Source of the DNA: Planoprotostelium fungivorum
Taxonomy: Eukaryota > Evosea > Variosea > Cavosteliida > Cavosteliaceae
Reading direction: 5' to 3'
NCBI GenBank assembly: GCA_003024175.1
Contig: MDYQ01000333.1
Coordinates: forward strand, 1-20,075
Length of the DNA: 20,075 nucleotides
The position numbers and the translations under genes are program-made. Shown here one piece after another: positions 1 through 11,500 of the stretch. The notes under the pieces were generated by a model. That model did not search any database. It was not told the origin of the DNA and saw only the letters and a program-made list of their open reading frames with translations. Within the stretch, counting starts at the first letter, position 1. Every line of letters begins with the position of its first letter.

Positions 1-38
1 AAACATTTGTCTCGTTTTATTTGTACTGATGCGAGCAG

Positions 39-748
39 ATGTCGTACGTGACCAACAAAGGAGAAGTGAGGCACAGACGTCTGTACAAATTCAACAACGG
101 TTGGTCTTTCAAGGTACCCTCTTACGAGGGGTACACCGATATCCGAATCTATAAGACGATGACGGACATCATGAGATACAACACCGTCTTCTCACATCCT
201 CTCATCCACGTGGCTCCAAAGGAAACCGTGCAGGTGACACATCCTCATCTAAGACGTGTCGCTCATCATCACAGTCGGATGAGATTGATATCTATTGCAA
301 AAATCTGCCGCCTGCATCATCCATCATCCGATCTGTCGGAGCTCGATTAGCTCACAATGAGAGCGACAAGAAAGTAATGCACATCGGTGGTAACGTCTTC
401 CATCAGTGTTCCATCTCGGAGGAAGATCTCATCCACATCTTCGACTGTCTCTGCACCAACTCCACGGTGGACAGATTGCACATCGATCACACACCATTGG
501 GTGTAGAGGCATGTCAGGCCTGCTGCAAGATGCTGAGAGAGAACACTCATCTCAAGTGCCTGTCCCTCTTCCACTGCCGAATCGAACCCGGAGGACTGCC
601 CATCTTGATGGAGGCCATCCGAAATGGACATCTCATCCAGTTTGAGTTGCAAGGAAAGCCATATAATGCATCGTCACGGTGTATGATTCGAGGAAGAGAG
701 TTTGAATACAAGTGCATGCCGTGGACCTGTGCCACACGGCCCCGCTGA
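39..748 (+). CDS. LRR/RNI-like protein, 3' part
   Basis: Two exons, 39-233 and 275-748, are joined across a 41-nt intron (234-274) that starts GTGACAC and ends CACAG. They give 222 residues in one frame, ending in TGA at 746-748. The second exon has repeats of the ribonuclease-inhibitor-like LRR type, e.g. VDRLHIDHTPLGVEACQ followed by LKCLSLFHCRIEPGGLPILM. They have the leucine spacing and the xxGxxxL turn of RNI repeats, about residues 120-190. The N-terminal part (SYVTNKGEVRHRRLYKFNNG) matches no family I recognise. The ATG at 39 may be only the start of an exon: a branch-like ACTGAT and a GCAG acceptor lie directly before it, and an in-frame TGA lies at 27-29. The gene therefore probably begins left of the window. 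RNI repeats usually bind proteins, but no specific function can be assigned. Its stop is 42 bp from the HIRA stop on the other strand. Confidence 0.6.
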
Positions 749-790
749 AGATGCACATGATGTAAACGAAGTGTGATCTCTTTTCCAAAT
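749..790. other. 42-bp tail-to-tail gap
   Basis: Only 42 bp separate the LRR-gene stop from the HIRA stop. The 3' UTRs of the two convergent genes must overlap, or each must run into the coding sequence of the other. No AATAAA is visible for the plus-strand gene. Confidence 0.7.
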
Positions 791-795
791 TTATT
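790..795 (-). terminator. AATAAA overlapping the HIRA stop codon
   Basis: On the minus strand the sequence reads GAATAAAT, so a canonical poly(A) signal shares bases with the TAA stop of HIRA. Whether it is used is inference. It would give a very short 3' UTR, fitting the crowded convergent arrangement. Confidence 0.4.
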
Positions 796-3700
796 CCACA
801 CGATGGATGACTTCTCTGATGTTGTTACACAACCGCTGCAGAGACCGATTCTGGCTCACGATGCTCAACATTTCCTTCAATAGATCCCTTCGCGTCATGT
901 TCTATCCTCTATCAGTTTCCATTCCTCATGATGTGAAGTGATTGACCATCTCACCAAGATCTTGGCGTCCATGCTCTCAGAAGAGTTTGATAGGAAGAGT
1001 TCGTTGAGCTTGGCCTCTGCTCCTTCTGCTGTGAGACGTCTGACGTAGCTCTTGAGCCACTCTTTGTATTCGTTGGGTGACTCTAAGAGGATGGAGGAGG
1101 CCATCTGATGTTCGAGGTAGTAGATACTCTGACTGTTCTTCTCTTGGGAGCTATTGTCGCTGATTCTGGCGTGTCTCTGGCTGGTGGCCTGAAGAACATG
1201 AGATCGTGAAGAGATGAAGAGATGAAAGTATAAAAGGTGAGATGAGAGACGGTGTGATACCTGTATAGATGATAGGATGCCACGAGTTGCCATGGGAAGA
1301 GTCGTCCTGGTCTCTGCCTCACTAAACTTCTCATCCGATATCTATCCAAAGAGTGAGATCATCACCGCTGCAGGTGACATCACCATCATCCACGATCTCA
1401 TCATCAGGTGATAAACGAAAGATCTTCCATCAGTCAGAGTCACCACCGCCTTACCCTTCTCCGTGATTCTAGCCGCCCCTACGTTACTTTCAGTCACATG
1501 ACTCCATCTACAACGTTGTAGACTCACGTAAACCGGCGGACAAGAGACTGTGGGGCAGGGGAGCGTCGAATACACAAGCTTCACGAGATAGATCGTAGAG
1601 GTGACACTGTCCATCACATGTGATGACAAAGAGGAGATGTTCTTCAGATCTCTCCAAGAAGGCTATGCTGTCGCTCAGCTGGATGCTGGGAAGGATCTGA
1701 TGACGTCAGATGACGTCACTGTGACGTAGACTCACGTAACGACCGTTGTAGGAGTAGAGGTAGAGGAGTCCTCCTTCACATCCCGCAGCGATGAATCTGT
1801 CGTTTTCATTGGTACAAATAAAATTGTCACATTTGAATCTTCTCTTCACAAATGAATAAAAAATGATCGAAAAAACATGAAAGGTGAGAAAAAATGTAGA
1901 ATGTTTCTCACTTGAAATTTCCAACGAGGTGAGTGATCTTTTTCTTCAAAAAATCTTCCCACAGTTGTCTCCCAGCGTAAGCTGCAATTCTACCGGTGTG
2001 GTCTGCCTCCACCGTCACGACTTGGGACATCTGTCCCAGGGCAAACTTGGAAGTCCCAATTTCGATGGACAGACGATCTGGAGCGGTGGTGGGATTGATC
2101 TTTGGAGGTTGAGCTGTGTTCGTCTCTTCCTTCTTCTCTCTCGGCTTCTCCTTCTCTTTCCCCTTCTCCTTCGCCTTGTCTTTCACCTTGTCCTTCTTCT
2201 CCTTCGTCTACAACGCGTCACTTTGTGTCGTTGCGAAATTTCGAGGAGATTTCTCACCTTGGATTTCTTCGTGGGGGTCTCCGGAGTGTCATCGGAGATT
2301 TCGGTGAGTTTTCTCTTGGTCTTCTCTCTCTCTTCCACTACCATCCCGTCCCCTCCATCAGACGTGATGTTTCCGTGAGTTTTCTCCTTCACGGGTGAAC
2401 TCTTCTCTACGTTCACGACGGCGGGTGTCGCAAATGGATTTGGAACGGCAGTGGGGGATTTGGCAGGTTGTAGATGGGGTTTCTGTGACGTCATGGGGGT
2501 GGAGGGGGTGGGAGGGGCCGGAGCGGTGGAGGGCGTAAGCTTCGGAGTGACCGCGGAAGATTTCGGGGCTAAAGTGGGCGCGGGAGGGGATTTGTTCGCT
2601 GAACGGATCAGATCCATCTACAACGTTGTAGATGCTCACGCGACAGAAAAACGGGGACGATCCTCCGCTTACCCCCCTGGACGATTTCTCTCTGTTTCTT
2701 CATGTCTATCGAATGGTGAATCTTCACCATCTACAACGCGTCCACTCACTGTCGGTGTTGACGACGATGGTGGGACGATTGGGCTCTGCTGCCTTGGGCT
2801 CCGGGCTTTTTTCAGTTTCAAGTTGAAAAGGAGTCTCAGCGAGTTGAGGTCTCGCCGTGATGTTGTATCCACCGTACAATTTTCTCATCATCTCTTCTGT
2901 CTCTTTTGCTCCCATGGCCTGTCATTCAATCAATCGATGGAGATAATCGTCGATGTGATTCGAATCGATGATGTAGGAGACATCGTTGATGTGATGCGAC
3001 CCATGGATGTGATGTAAATGGTTGATGTAGGTGACGTCGAGTGATGGTGTGATGATTCACCTGACCGAGGAAATCATCGGGGAAGATCAAGACTGCCGCA
3101 GTTCCATCACTGGATACAGATACGAGATGCTTCCCATCGGGTGACCATGCAGAATCCAAAACCGGCTGGAGGAATTGTTTCTACCCCGATCAACGAAATT
3201 TCCACGAAATATCAACGACACACCTTGATGACTGCAGCAGCTCTCATCGTTGCAGTGGACCACACACTGATGCCACAGTCACTCGAACCCGCCGAACAGT
3301 ACAACACTTCCGCTCCTCCCTTGACAAATACTCTGTGATTGAATCTCTTTGTGGAATCAACGAAATGTCATCGAAATTTCGTGCGTATCCTCACCGTGCA
3401 TGTCACCGAGTTGGTGTGTCCGACGAACTCGACCTTCATGTCCCAACTACCACGGTTGAGTAGAATCGTGAAGCTACCGCTGCAGCAAGCAATGATACCT
3501 CCCTCGGGTGACCAACTGTACACGTCATCACACGTCATCACAAGTCATCACACGTCATACAAGTATACTCACGACATCCTCTGAAACATGACCGGCTGTT
3601 GTTTCGTTTTTTCGAATGGCTTATCGATGGAGGCCTCCAATTGCCAATCTGTCGTTCTCCACACTCTCACTTGTTTGTCTTCCGATTGGGATACAATGTA

Positions 3701-4603
3701 TCTACCTATGGGATCCCAACAGACACCCCTCACGAAACTCTGGTGGCCTTTCAAGATGGCCTCTTGTGCTATTCATAGATCAGTCGTGTTCGTCCTCTCT
3801 GTTCCTATTCAAACACAATCTTCTCACGAAAAATCGTCATTCTACGTCTCATGCTCAATCGAAGGGCAGCAGAGCGTAAGACATCGAATGGCGCGCAAGA
3901 TTTGAATGAAACGATCGAAAACTTTCTCACTCTTCGTGTTGAGATTCCACACGATGACATTGTTGTCAACCGAACCTGAGACGAGAAGATCGCTCGAAGG
4001 TGACCAACTCAAGTCTAAGACGTCTGCTGTGTGGCCCAGAAACTGAGCGCGAATCTGATGATGTTCATGAGATGAGGAGGAGAGAGGACGTATACCTTCC
4101 ACTGCTCATGTTGCTGCTCGTCGGATCCATAGACACGAAGAGAGTGTTGTGTTGACAGTTCGAAGACGAGAACTGATTTATCGTCTGATGCGGTGGCCAA
4201 ATACTTTCCATCAGGACTCCATCTGCACACGTTGACCGGTAACGTGTGGGATTCTGATCGATGTTACTTTGAGGTGAGAAAAGTCGAGAGGTGATCACCT
4301 ATGAGAGCGAGAAGAGTCGGTCCAGAATAATCCGGTTCGATAGCCGTAGAAACGAGTGCAGGGAAACTCCATATCTTGATCTTGTTATCTATTTCAAGAT
4401 GAATGACGAGTTTGTAAGTCTATAACGTTTCACCTCCACCAGCGGTCACAAATCTCTTTCCATCGGGGTGAATGTCGCACGAATAAATGGGTTCACCTGA
4501 TCATTACCATCAGTTGTCTCAACTACGGCAATCTATCATGTAGATGGATGGTCTCACCTGAATGCTTCACCCAAGGTGGCTTCGCAACCAATACCTTGCT
4601 CAT
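791..4603 (-). CDS. HIRA: Histone chaperone HIRA
   Basis: HIRA is the scaffold of the nuclear complex that deposits histone H3.3-H4 independently of replication. Exons in plus coordinates: 791-901, 955-1188, 1261-1341, 1384-1478, 1528-1696, 1736-1838, 1912-2207, 2258-2598, 2640-2705, 2750-2918, 3061-3165, 3224-3319, 3395-3515, 3573-3762, 3931-4042, 4096-4253, 4299-4388, 4434-4496, 4558-4603. They sum to 881 aa. The start gives [20 protein letters not shown], then [15 protein letters not shown], like other HIRA N-termini. WD40 repeats fill about residues 1-330 (e.g. [20 protein letters not shown]). A B-domain ([12 protein letters not shown], about 390-403) is the segment that binds ASF1 in animals. 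A K/P/T-rich linker follows, then the C-terminal Hira domain, ending [20 protein letters not shown]. The length lies between yeast Hir1 and human HIRA. The 3319/3395 junction is the least certain: a more natural acceptor near 3332 breaks the frame. It is divergent from the DUF1764 gene. Confidence 0.95.
1507..1522. repeat. 16-bp perfect palindrome in a HIRA intron
   Basis: TCTACAACGTTGTAGA lies in intron 1479-1527, directly after the donor (GTGAG then the palindrome, read on the minus strand). It is one of the two full-length copies of the intronic word described in the findings. Confidence 0.85.
2615..2634. repeat. 20-bp perfect palindrome in a HIRA intron
   Basis: CATCTACAACGTTGTAGATG is its own reverse complement over 20 bp. 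It occupies almost half of the 41-nt intron 2599-2639, starting just after the GTGAG donor. It is the longest copy of the recurring word in this window. Confidence 0.9.
2919..3060. repeat. GATG/CGATG-rich 142-nt HIRA intron
   Basis: This HIRA intron is about three times the usual length. It is made of degenerate GATG, TGATGTG and ATCGATG units, such as gatgtgattcgaatcgatga. Donor and acceptor join in phase 0 between the codons of LGQ and AMGAKE. It looks like a normal short intron expanded by replication slippage. Confidence 0.6.
3516..3572. repeat. CACGTCATCA tandem repeat inside a HIRA intron
   Basis: The 57-nt intron holds four near-identical 10-13 nt units (CACGTCATCA, with one copy reading CAAGTCATCA). 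Each contains the half-palindrome ACGTCA that also occurs in other introns here. Confidence 0.65.
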
Positions 4604-4689
4604 CTCGTGATGTTTGAATGAAAAGTGGGCGGGAAAATGTCATCGTTGTAGATGGTCACGAAAGAAAGAAGGACGAAAAGAGAGAAAGC
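4604..4689. promoter_or_regulatory. Divergent promoter between HIRA and the DUF1764 gene
   Basis: Only 86 bp separate the HIRA ATG from the chosen start of the DUF1764 gene (278 bp if that gene starts at 4882). The gap holds an E2F-like GGGCGGGAAAA at 4627-4637 and one CGTTGTAG at 4644-4651. There is no TATA box. The shared promoter is inferred from head-to-head spacing. Confidence 0.6.
4627..4637. promoter_or_regulatory. E2F-like site GGGCGGGAAAA
   Basis: On the other strand it reads TTTTCCCGCCC, matching the E2F/DP consensus TTTSSCGC. It lies 24 nt upstream of the HIRA start codon and 53 nt upstream of the DUF1764 ATG. Function is inference from the consensus and position. Confidence 0.5.
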
Positions 4690-5262
4690 ATGAGCGGAAA
4701 GGGTAAAGCAACGCCTGAGAAGAAGAAAAATGTCGTCACGACTGCCCCAAACAAAGCAAAGACAACACCGACAAAAGCAGTGACGAAAATCACATCAGCA
4801 AAGGTAGCACCAACGACGACACCTCCAAAGAAGAACAAGACGACAGAGGAGAACCCAAATGGTAATTGATTATGAGGGAGGATGGCTGAAGATGATGTGA
4901 TAGATAAGAAGCGAAAGGTGAACGATGATATCGACGACATCTTCAGTAAGACGCCGAAAGCATCAGCAGTCAAAGAACAAAAAGCACCCGTAAAGGTGAT
5001 GATTGATCCGACGATCATCAAATGCCATCGATCGATGATGCTGATGTATTATTAGAAAAGGAAAGAGAACGATATTTTCTCAGATTCTAGAGGCACCAAT
5101 TCTGATGGCCGTGAGTCATCCATCCATCCATCCTGACTCCCATTCACATTCCAATTAGGAAAAGTCATCGATGGCTACACCGTCTACTCATTCGATGAAC
5201 TCAAATTGGATCAAGGAAAGGACACACCAGATTGCCCCTTCGACTGCGACTGCTGTTTTTGA
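4690..5262 (+). CDS. DUF1764-family protein
   Basis: Four exons (4690-4861, 4892-4995, 5056-5110, 5159-5262) give 144 aa. The last exons carry the family signature: DDIDDIFSK, then DIFSDSRGTNSDGRKVIDGY, then the end TPDCPFDCDCCF at the stop. The cysteine-rich CPFDCDCCF terminus is the hallmark of DUF1764, a conserved eukaryotic family without a settled function. The five clustered cysteines suggest metal binding, but this is inference. The N-terminus is a basic, low-complexity K/T/P stretch. Two points are open. The first intron would be only 30 nt, the shortest here; translation could instead begin at 4882 (MAEDDVIDKK). An in-frame ATG at 4618 would put the E2F-like site inside the CDS, so I did not use it. 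It shares a promoter region with HIRA. Confidence 0.9.
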
Positions 5263-5515
5263 TTTCCTCCCTCATGCATCAGACACGAAGATTAAGACGA
5301 TGGAGGGTAGAGCTCACTCCTATCGGACGATATTCGAATTGATGAATAACAACACGGGATCGAAATGTTCGATGATTCACCATTTCTATTCCTCTTCATC
5401 ATCATCGTCTGTCGTATTATCATGCGCTTACGCCTCAACATTTGACTCTATAAGGAGAGAACCATCATATCATCTATGATGAATGATGCACGGAGCATAC
5501 TACACACAAACAACT
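5263..5515. other. Convergent 3' intergenic region
   Basis: These 253 bp lie between the stop of the DUF1764 gene (+) and the stop of the villin-like gene (-). They include a short tcatcatcatcg microsatellite around 5396-5411. I see no clear AATAAA and no gene. Confidence 0.5.
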
Positions 5516-8500
5516 TTATCTCCTTCCACCCCTTCGATTGCCCTTCTTCTTCTTGTTGTTCTTCTTTCCCTTCGAAGGTGAATTTTGGGACCGAGGTGAT
5601 GTCAGTGGCTGTTCTCGGTCAGACGAATTGGAAAGACACGATGATCCATCATCGATGAGAAGATGAGATGGAGAACAACTCACAGAGGCCAGAGGTGAAG
5701 AGGAGGGACTGTCGTCTGAGTAGTCGATAGAATCTGTCCTTTGAATGCCCAAGGGGGACTTTGTCTCTTCCTTCTGTTCGGACTAGATTTCTTTCAGCTT
5801 CCTTTCTACCCTCTCCATTCTTACCTCTTCTTTCTTCTCTTCCTTGTCCTCTTCTTTCTTTTCTTCCTTCCTCTCTTTTTTCTCCTCTTCTTCCTTCTCT
5901 TCCTTCTCTTCTTCTTTCTTCTCTTCCTTCTCCTCTACGGTTTCCGTCACTTCCGTTGTCTCTTTCTTATCCTCTATAACCTCCTTCTCCTCCTTCACTT
6001 CCTTATTCTCTACTTGTTCCTTCTCTTCCACTGCCTCTTCCTTCTCTTCTCGTACGATCTCCTTCTCTTGTTCCTTCCCTTCATTCTTCTCCTCGTTCTT
6101 CTCTTGTGTCTCCAGCTTCTCTTGTGTCTCTACCCTCTCTGTGTCTTCCTCTTCACTCTGGCTGATGACGTCATAGTCTTCCAGGTTCTCGGATGACATC
6201 TTCCTGGGTCGAATCTGTGATACGACTCTTCTCGTCACCCTGGTGATGACCGGTGAGAATTGTACGTTGGAGATGTCCTCCATGACCAGATCCTCTTCTT
6301 TCCCGCTCGATTCTTCCACGAAAGTTTTGGCGGGAAGAAGCTCTACCGGGGGTGTGGCCACCCGGGTGGAAGGATGATTGGATGAAATTTCCTCGATCTT
6401 CTCTTCTTCCTTGTCCCAGGAGAGGGGCTCGGCGGTTGCCACGGTGACGTGTGATGGAGAATCTGTGGAGTCTTCTGGATCCTCTGGGAAATCTTTGGAG
6501 CCGTAACGGTCTGCGACGGAGTATGCTGCGTACTCCTCTTCCTCTGAAGACACTTCTTCCTTGTCTGCCTTTGTCTCTTCCTTGTCTGTCTTTGTCTCTT
6601 CCTTCTCTGGCTCTGTTGTTACCTCTACTTCCTTTGTTTCTTCCTTCTCTGGTTGTGCTGTCTCCTCTGCTTCTTTCGTCTCAGTTTTCTCTTCTTTCGT
6701 TTCTTCTTCCACTGCCTCTATCTCCTCTTCTTCCTTCTCTGTCTCCTTTTCTTCTCCCTTCTCTGTCTCTTTCTCTTCTTCCTTCTCTGTCTCCCTCTCT
6801 TCTCCCTTCTTCTCCTCTTCTTCCTTCTTCTCTTCTTCCTTCTCTACTTCCTTCTCTACTTCCTTCTCTTCTTCTTCTTCGTCTGATGGCGGGAAATCCT
6901 TCGAGCCGTATCGATCAGCCACGGAGTATTCTTCCGGAACATCTTCCGATATCTCCGGGAGAGTTCCGATGGAGCTGGTGGCAAAGACAGGTGACGGAAT
7001 GTCATTCAGATGTCTCTCCATGGAGCTGCTGGCATCCATTGGCAGGTTGTAGTTTGACTTGACAGATCCCCTCCTCTCGTACATGGGTGAATCCTCCGTC
7101 TCTCCATCCTCCTCGTCCGTCCCTTCGGTCTGAAATTTCCGTTACATCCCGATGAAATTTCGGGGGAAACTCACCCTCTTGTTCGTTGTAGATTCGTATT
7201 CGGAATAAACTTGATCGCTGTCGTAAGAGACAGATTCAGCTCTTCGAGAGGTTTCCGGTGTGTTCATGCTGGCCTGTATCTCATTAATATTATATAATAA
7301 AATACATCGCATATCGTTGTAGACGACACTCACGTCACTATACGCTTCGAATTCCTGTCGTATGTCATTCATCGAAATTCCGTCGAAATTTCACCTCTTC
7401 CAGATCCTTCTCGATGTTGAGCAGCTCCTGCAGTAGACCCTGCTTGTATGTATCTCCCTCCGGTACAAACAACTGCAACACTTCTTCCTCCTACCAATGT
7501 CAGCAGAGGAGAAGGTCACGTGACTCACCTCGTTTGTATCTTGATCAACGACATCGATGAGAGATCCCCGGAGTGAAGCATCGCGTTCCTCGGAATCCGT
7601 ATCTTCCGTGGAAATTTCCTTGATGACGAGACGGTGAGGTGTCGTCGTTTTCTCTTGAATGGCGTCGGGGACTTCATCTTCCAATTCTTCCGGTACAGTC
7701 TGGTTGTAGATGAGAAATAGAGATAAAATGATGATTCACCTCTTCTTTGTCTGGGGTGGAGATGTCTTCGATAGTAGACGGTGGTTCTTCTTTCGTCGAA
7801 ATTTCGGTGGAGATTTCCTTCGGTGGCTCGGTCTCGACGGATTCTTCGGGCACAATGTTGTGGTCCGTTGTAGATGAGCTCTCCACCTTCAATTTCTGTT
7901 CCTCCAGAAAATTCTCCGAAATATCCGGAGCACTCCTGGGTGTATCCGGTATATAGATCTCCGCCTCGTCGAGTCTCAATTCGAGTCTCAAATTCTCCAA
8001 GGCCTGTTGGTTGAGCAGCTCCATCTCTGCCTCCCTCTCCATCCTCTCCTTCTCCTCCAACAATCTCAATCTCTCCAGCTCTCTCTGCTTCATGTCTTCG
8101 ATCCTCTTCTCTTCTTCGAAGCGTAAGAGACTTCTCGCTCTGGGGTCCATCGTCTACAACGTTGTAAATCGTCGGAAATTTCATCACGAAATTCTCTCAC
8201 GTTCTCCTTGTGATTCCAGGCGTGGAAATGTCGCGTGAATTCCCGAGGCTCTAGGGGTAGATCGGTCACCACGACAACGGGGACGGTTTCCATGCCACGC
8301 TGCTTGGCCGCCTCGATGGCGTATTTTTCGATGATCTCTCTACCCATCTTCTTTTCCGCCTCCGATGACCCAGTTCCCGCCCAAATGTACAGAGTACTGT
8401 GTGCGTCCTAATTTCCGTGAGTTTTCCATCCTCATCACAATAAAACTCACCAAGAAGAAGATCTCGTCTACGTTGAGATGGTTCTGAGTGTAGTTCAAGA

Positions 8501-11500
8501 TTTCCTTCACAGTAAAACTTCCAGATTTCGTAGAGCAGACGAACAGCCTGGCACCACCGCCCATGGACAAGTGAAAGCTGTCGTTCAGGTAGGCTGTTTT
8601 CCCGCCCAAAATTTCCCAGAATTCTTCCGGTTCTTTACCCTCCTGTATCCGGACGACTTTGGCCGGTTGTAGATTGAAGGTCTTCGATTTCGATACAAAG
8701 CGGGACAAGACGGGATCGACGAAATCTTCCGTACATAATTCTCCCTTCCACACGTACATCTGTCCCACGTGAATATTCCAGTATGTCTCCATCTACAACG
8801 GCCTCACCGTGCTACCCTCTCCCTTGTCAGCAGATTTCACGAGAAAAGTGTCGGCGGAATTCAATCTCGTCGGATCTACATCGATCTGTACGCATCGTAC
8901 GTTCTTCCCAAGTTTCCTGACGTGGTACATCTCCGCCTTCACGGCTTCCTTCTTGTAATCCTTCCTCTTACCCTGTATGACGTCATCACACGTCATCGTG
9001 ACGTCACCCCACCCTGTGTACGATGATGTGGTTCTCGAAGAGGGACATGAAGTGAGAGCCTTCCAATCGATCGATGACCCTCGCCTTGTTCGGAGCGTTT
9101 CCACCCGCCTCTAACAATTTCTTTTCGAGTGTGGGAAACCAACCGGAGCCCCACGTTGCGTACCTACCACCCGTCAGGTCACGTGATCGGTCACGTGACC
9201 ACCGTCTCACCACTTGGACGATGCGTCTTGACCCTGCCAGAAGTAGCACTGAGTGAATTGATTGTGATTTCCACCGTTGTAGATGAATAGAACCATGGAG
9301 GCGTCGCCCGACCAGAATAATCCACGATCATCTTCTTTCAATTTGATGAAAGTCGGTCCGATCATCTTGTCCAACACCCACAACTCGTAGTAACCAGTGA
9401 CACCTATTTTCCGTCAATCTTCCGTGGCTCGTTGTAGATGGATACGTACCCTCCAGTTCGTCGCCCTCGGGCATGACGAAGAATTTGGGACTGGTAAGTG
9501 GATCGATCAGATCGAGTGCCTCAATGATCTTCTCTTCCTTCACGATCTTCTTCTTTGCTGCAACGGTCGGGCGAGTCGTACCCACCGGAACGAACGAAAT
9601 CTACGCGAATTATCAACCGTTTTCCCGCCAAAATTCTCCTCACCTTTTCGTCGGGCCAGTCGCGGAATTTCGTCTTGAAATTGATTCTCTCGGCACCTTC
9701 TAAGACATGGTGGATCTGTACCCAATCGGGTCTCTCGTCTCTTGTCATGAGACCCTCGGCCACCACCTTTGCGATCCTCTTCTCTGCTTGTTTCGCCCTC
9801 TTGCCCATCCACACGAAGACCTGGAGGGTGAGAACTGAACGGAATCTCCGCGAAATTTCACCTCGGTCGTGGCGTCGATGACGTAACAGTGACGCGTGTC
9901 TAAGTCGGCTCGGAGTGGTTTCGTCTTCGTGTCTCTCTCGATGGGTGTCAATTGTAATTTACCGGTATCAGGGTTTAACCCGGTCCTACGATATCACATG
10001 AGACATCACATCGTATACATGATGACGTGTGATATATAGGTCACGTGACGTGTACGTACATGATGACGGTGTACTCTGGCTCCACGAAATCTGCGAAATC
10101 CGGTATGACCTCCGGTTTCCCGCCCAAAATTTCAAAGAATTTCTCCAAGTCCTCGTCCATGATGGGCTCTTTCGTGGCTATGACGTCATCATTACGTCAT
10201 TCCACGTCATCCAACTCACTGGACATGTCGATACACTGTGCCTCCAGATTTCTCTCCACCGTGTTGATGCCTAGAACAATGTTGTACGCGTAAAATCCGA
10301 GAATATTCTCCGCTTTTTCTCCCTTCCAGGAATAGATGAGGTCACCCAGATCCAATATGTAAGCGTCGTTCTGACTCAGAGATTCATAGTGGGGCTCCAC
10401 GTTGACCAGATTGACTCCGTTGCTAGGGTGACGTCAGTCGATTGTACAGATCGGACGACTACAACGCGCCTGGATTTGTTGGTTGAGGTCTCCCACTGTA
10501 CGCAGTACAGACGAGGTATGTCGAAGCGAGTGGCGTGGCAGGTTGTAATTGGCGTGTCCTTGTAATTTCTGAATTGATTTTCGGTACCTCCCTCCATCTT
10601 CTCCACTCCAAACGGAAAGTGTCCGTTGAACAGCACACTCTCCTCTCCCTCTTCCTACCCCCCGTCACCCGAAATTCCCGCGAGATTTCACCCACCTCTC
10701 GGTGTAGGGTCCCCCTGTCTTGCAGCAATTTGTTCAGTTCTACGGACCTCAGGGCGGCGATGGCAGTCTTGTCGGTAGATGATTGTGAACCCAGCCAAGT
10801 GTGGATGTGGATTCCCTTTCTCGACTTGTCCATATCGTTCTCGTCCGAGACGTTGAGAACGATGTAGGAGTCTCTCTTGTAGAAGGTACCCACGTCTTCT
10901 TTATCGATGGCTTCGGGTAATTTGTTGCGAATCATCCAGACGTACAGCCCACTGGTGGGTGTCAATGATTACGTCACGATATTTCGTGTGATATCGTGAC
11001 GCGGATGTGATACCGAGGGTGATGGTGGGTGATACGGTATGATATCGTGACTTTAACTTGAGATGTCACTCACGGGTCTTCACAGAAGCCAAACATCTCG
11101 TAGTAATCGGTATCTGCATTTGCGTAGTGGAACGGGTTGATCTTGTCCTTGTTCACCGCGGGTGCCGCGGGGGGTGGGGGAGCGGCAGGAGCGGCAGGGG
11201 GGTCGGGTACGACACCCTTCTTCTCTGACTGGTTCTTCTGAAGGGCACCGATGATACGGTTTCCTTGTTCTGCCATCTCCCGGTTCGAAGCGATGACTTC
11301 CTTGTAGTAGGCAGGCTCTTTCGCCTTCTTAGGCAGGTGGTTACTGAATTCTGCGAATGCGTCAGAGATCACGTGACCGATGACGTCATACCTTCCCAGC
11401 GGAGGGACAGTGAGTCTGCGAGTGCCTTGTCGAATTTGAGACCGCCCCGCTTCAGTTTGAGTAGATCGTCGGCAGATCCCAATCTCTTCAATCTACGTTT

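Noticed and set aside
1744-1751. CTACAACG copies in exons (1744, 7184, 7866, 9277, 18514) as functional sites
   Set aside because: All five read CTACAACG on the coding strand and several encode a constrained peptide (YNG or YNE, e.g. the conserved kinesin EIYNE), so coding alone can explain them.
4618-4689. Upstream in-frame ATG at 4618 as start of the DUF1764 gene
   Set aside because: It would leave only 14 bp to the HIRA start codon and place the E2F-like element inside coding sequence; the ATG at 4690 or 4882 fits better.
4656-5021. Minus-strand 121-codon frame with hydrophobic stretches
   Set aside because: It lies opposite the DUF1764 exons, whose CPFDCDCCF family signature shows that the plus strand is coding.
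5741-6196. Long plus-strand frames rich in L, F and S
   Set aside because: They are the antisense of the E/K-rich exon of the villin-like gene; the composition follows from complementary CTT/CTC codons and has no domain.
8598-8614. TTTTCCCGCCC-type words at about 8598 and 10117 as E2F sites
   Set aside because: They encode the conserved gelsolin-repeat motif ILGGK on the minus strand, so the match is explained by protein sequence.
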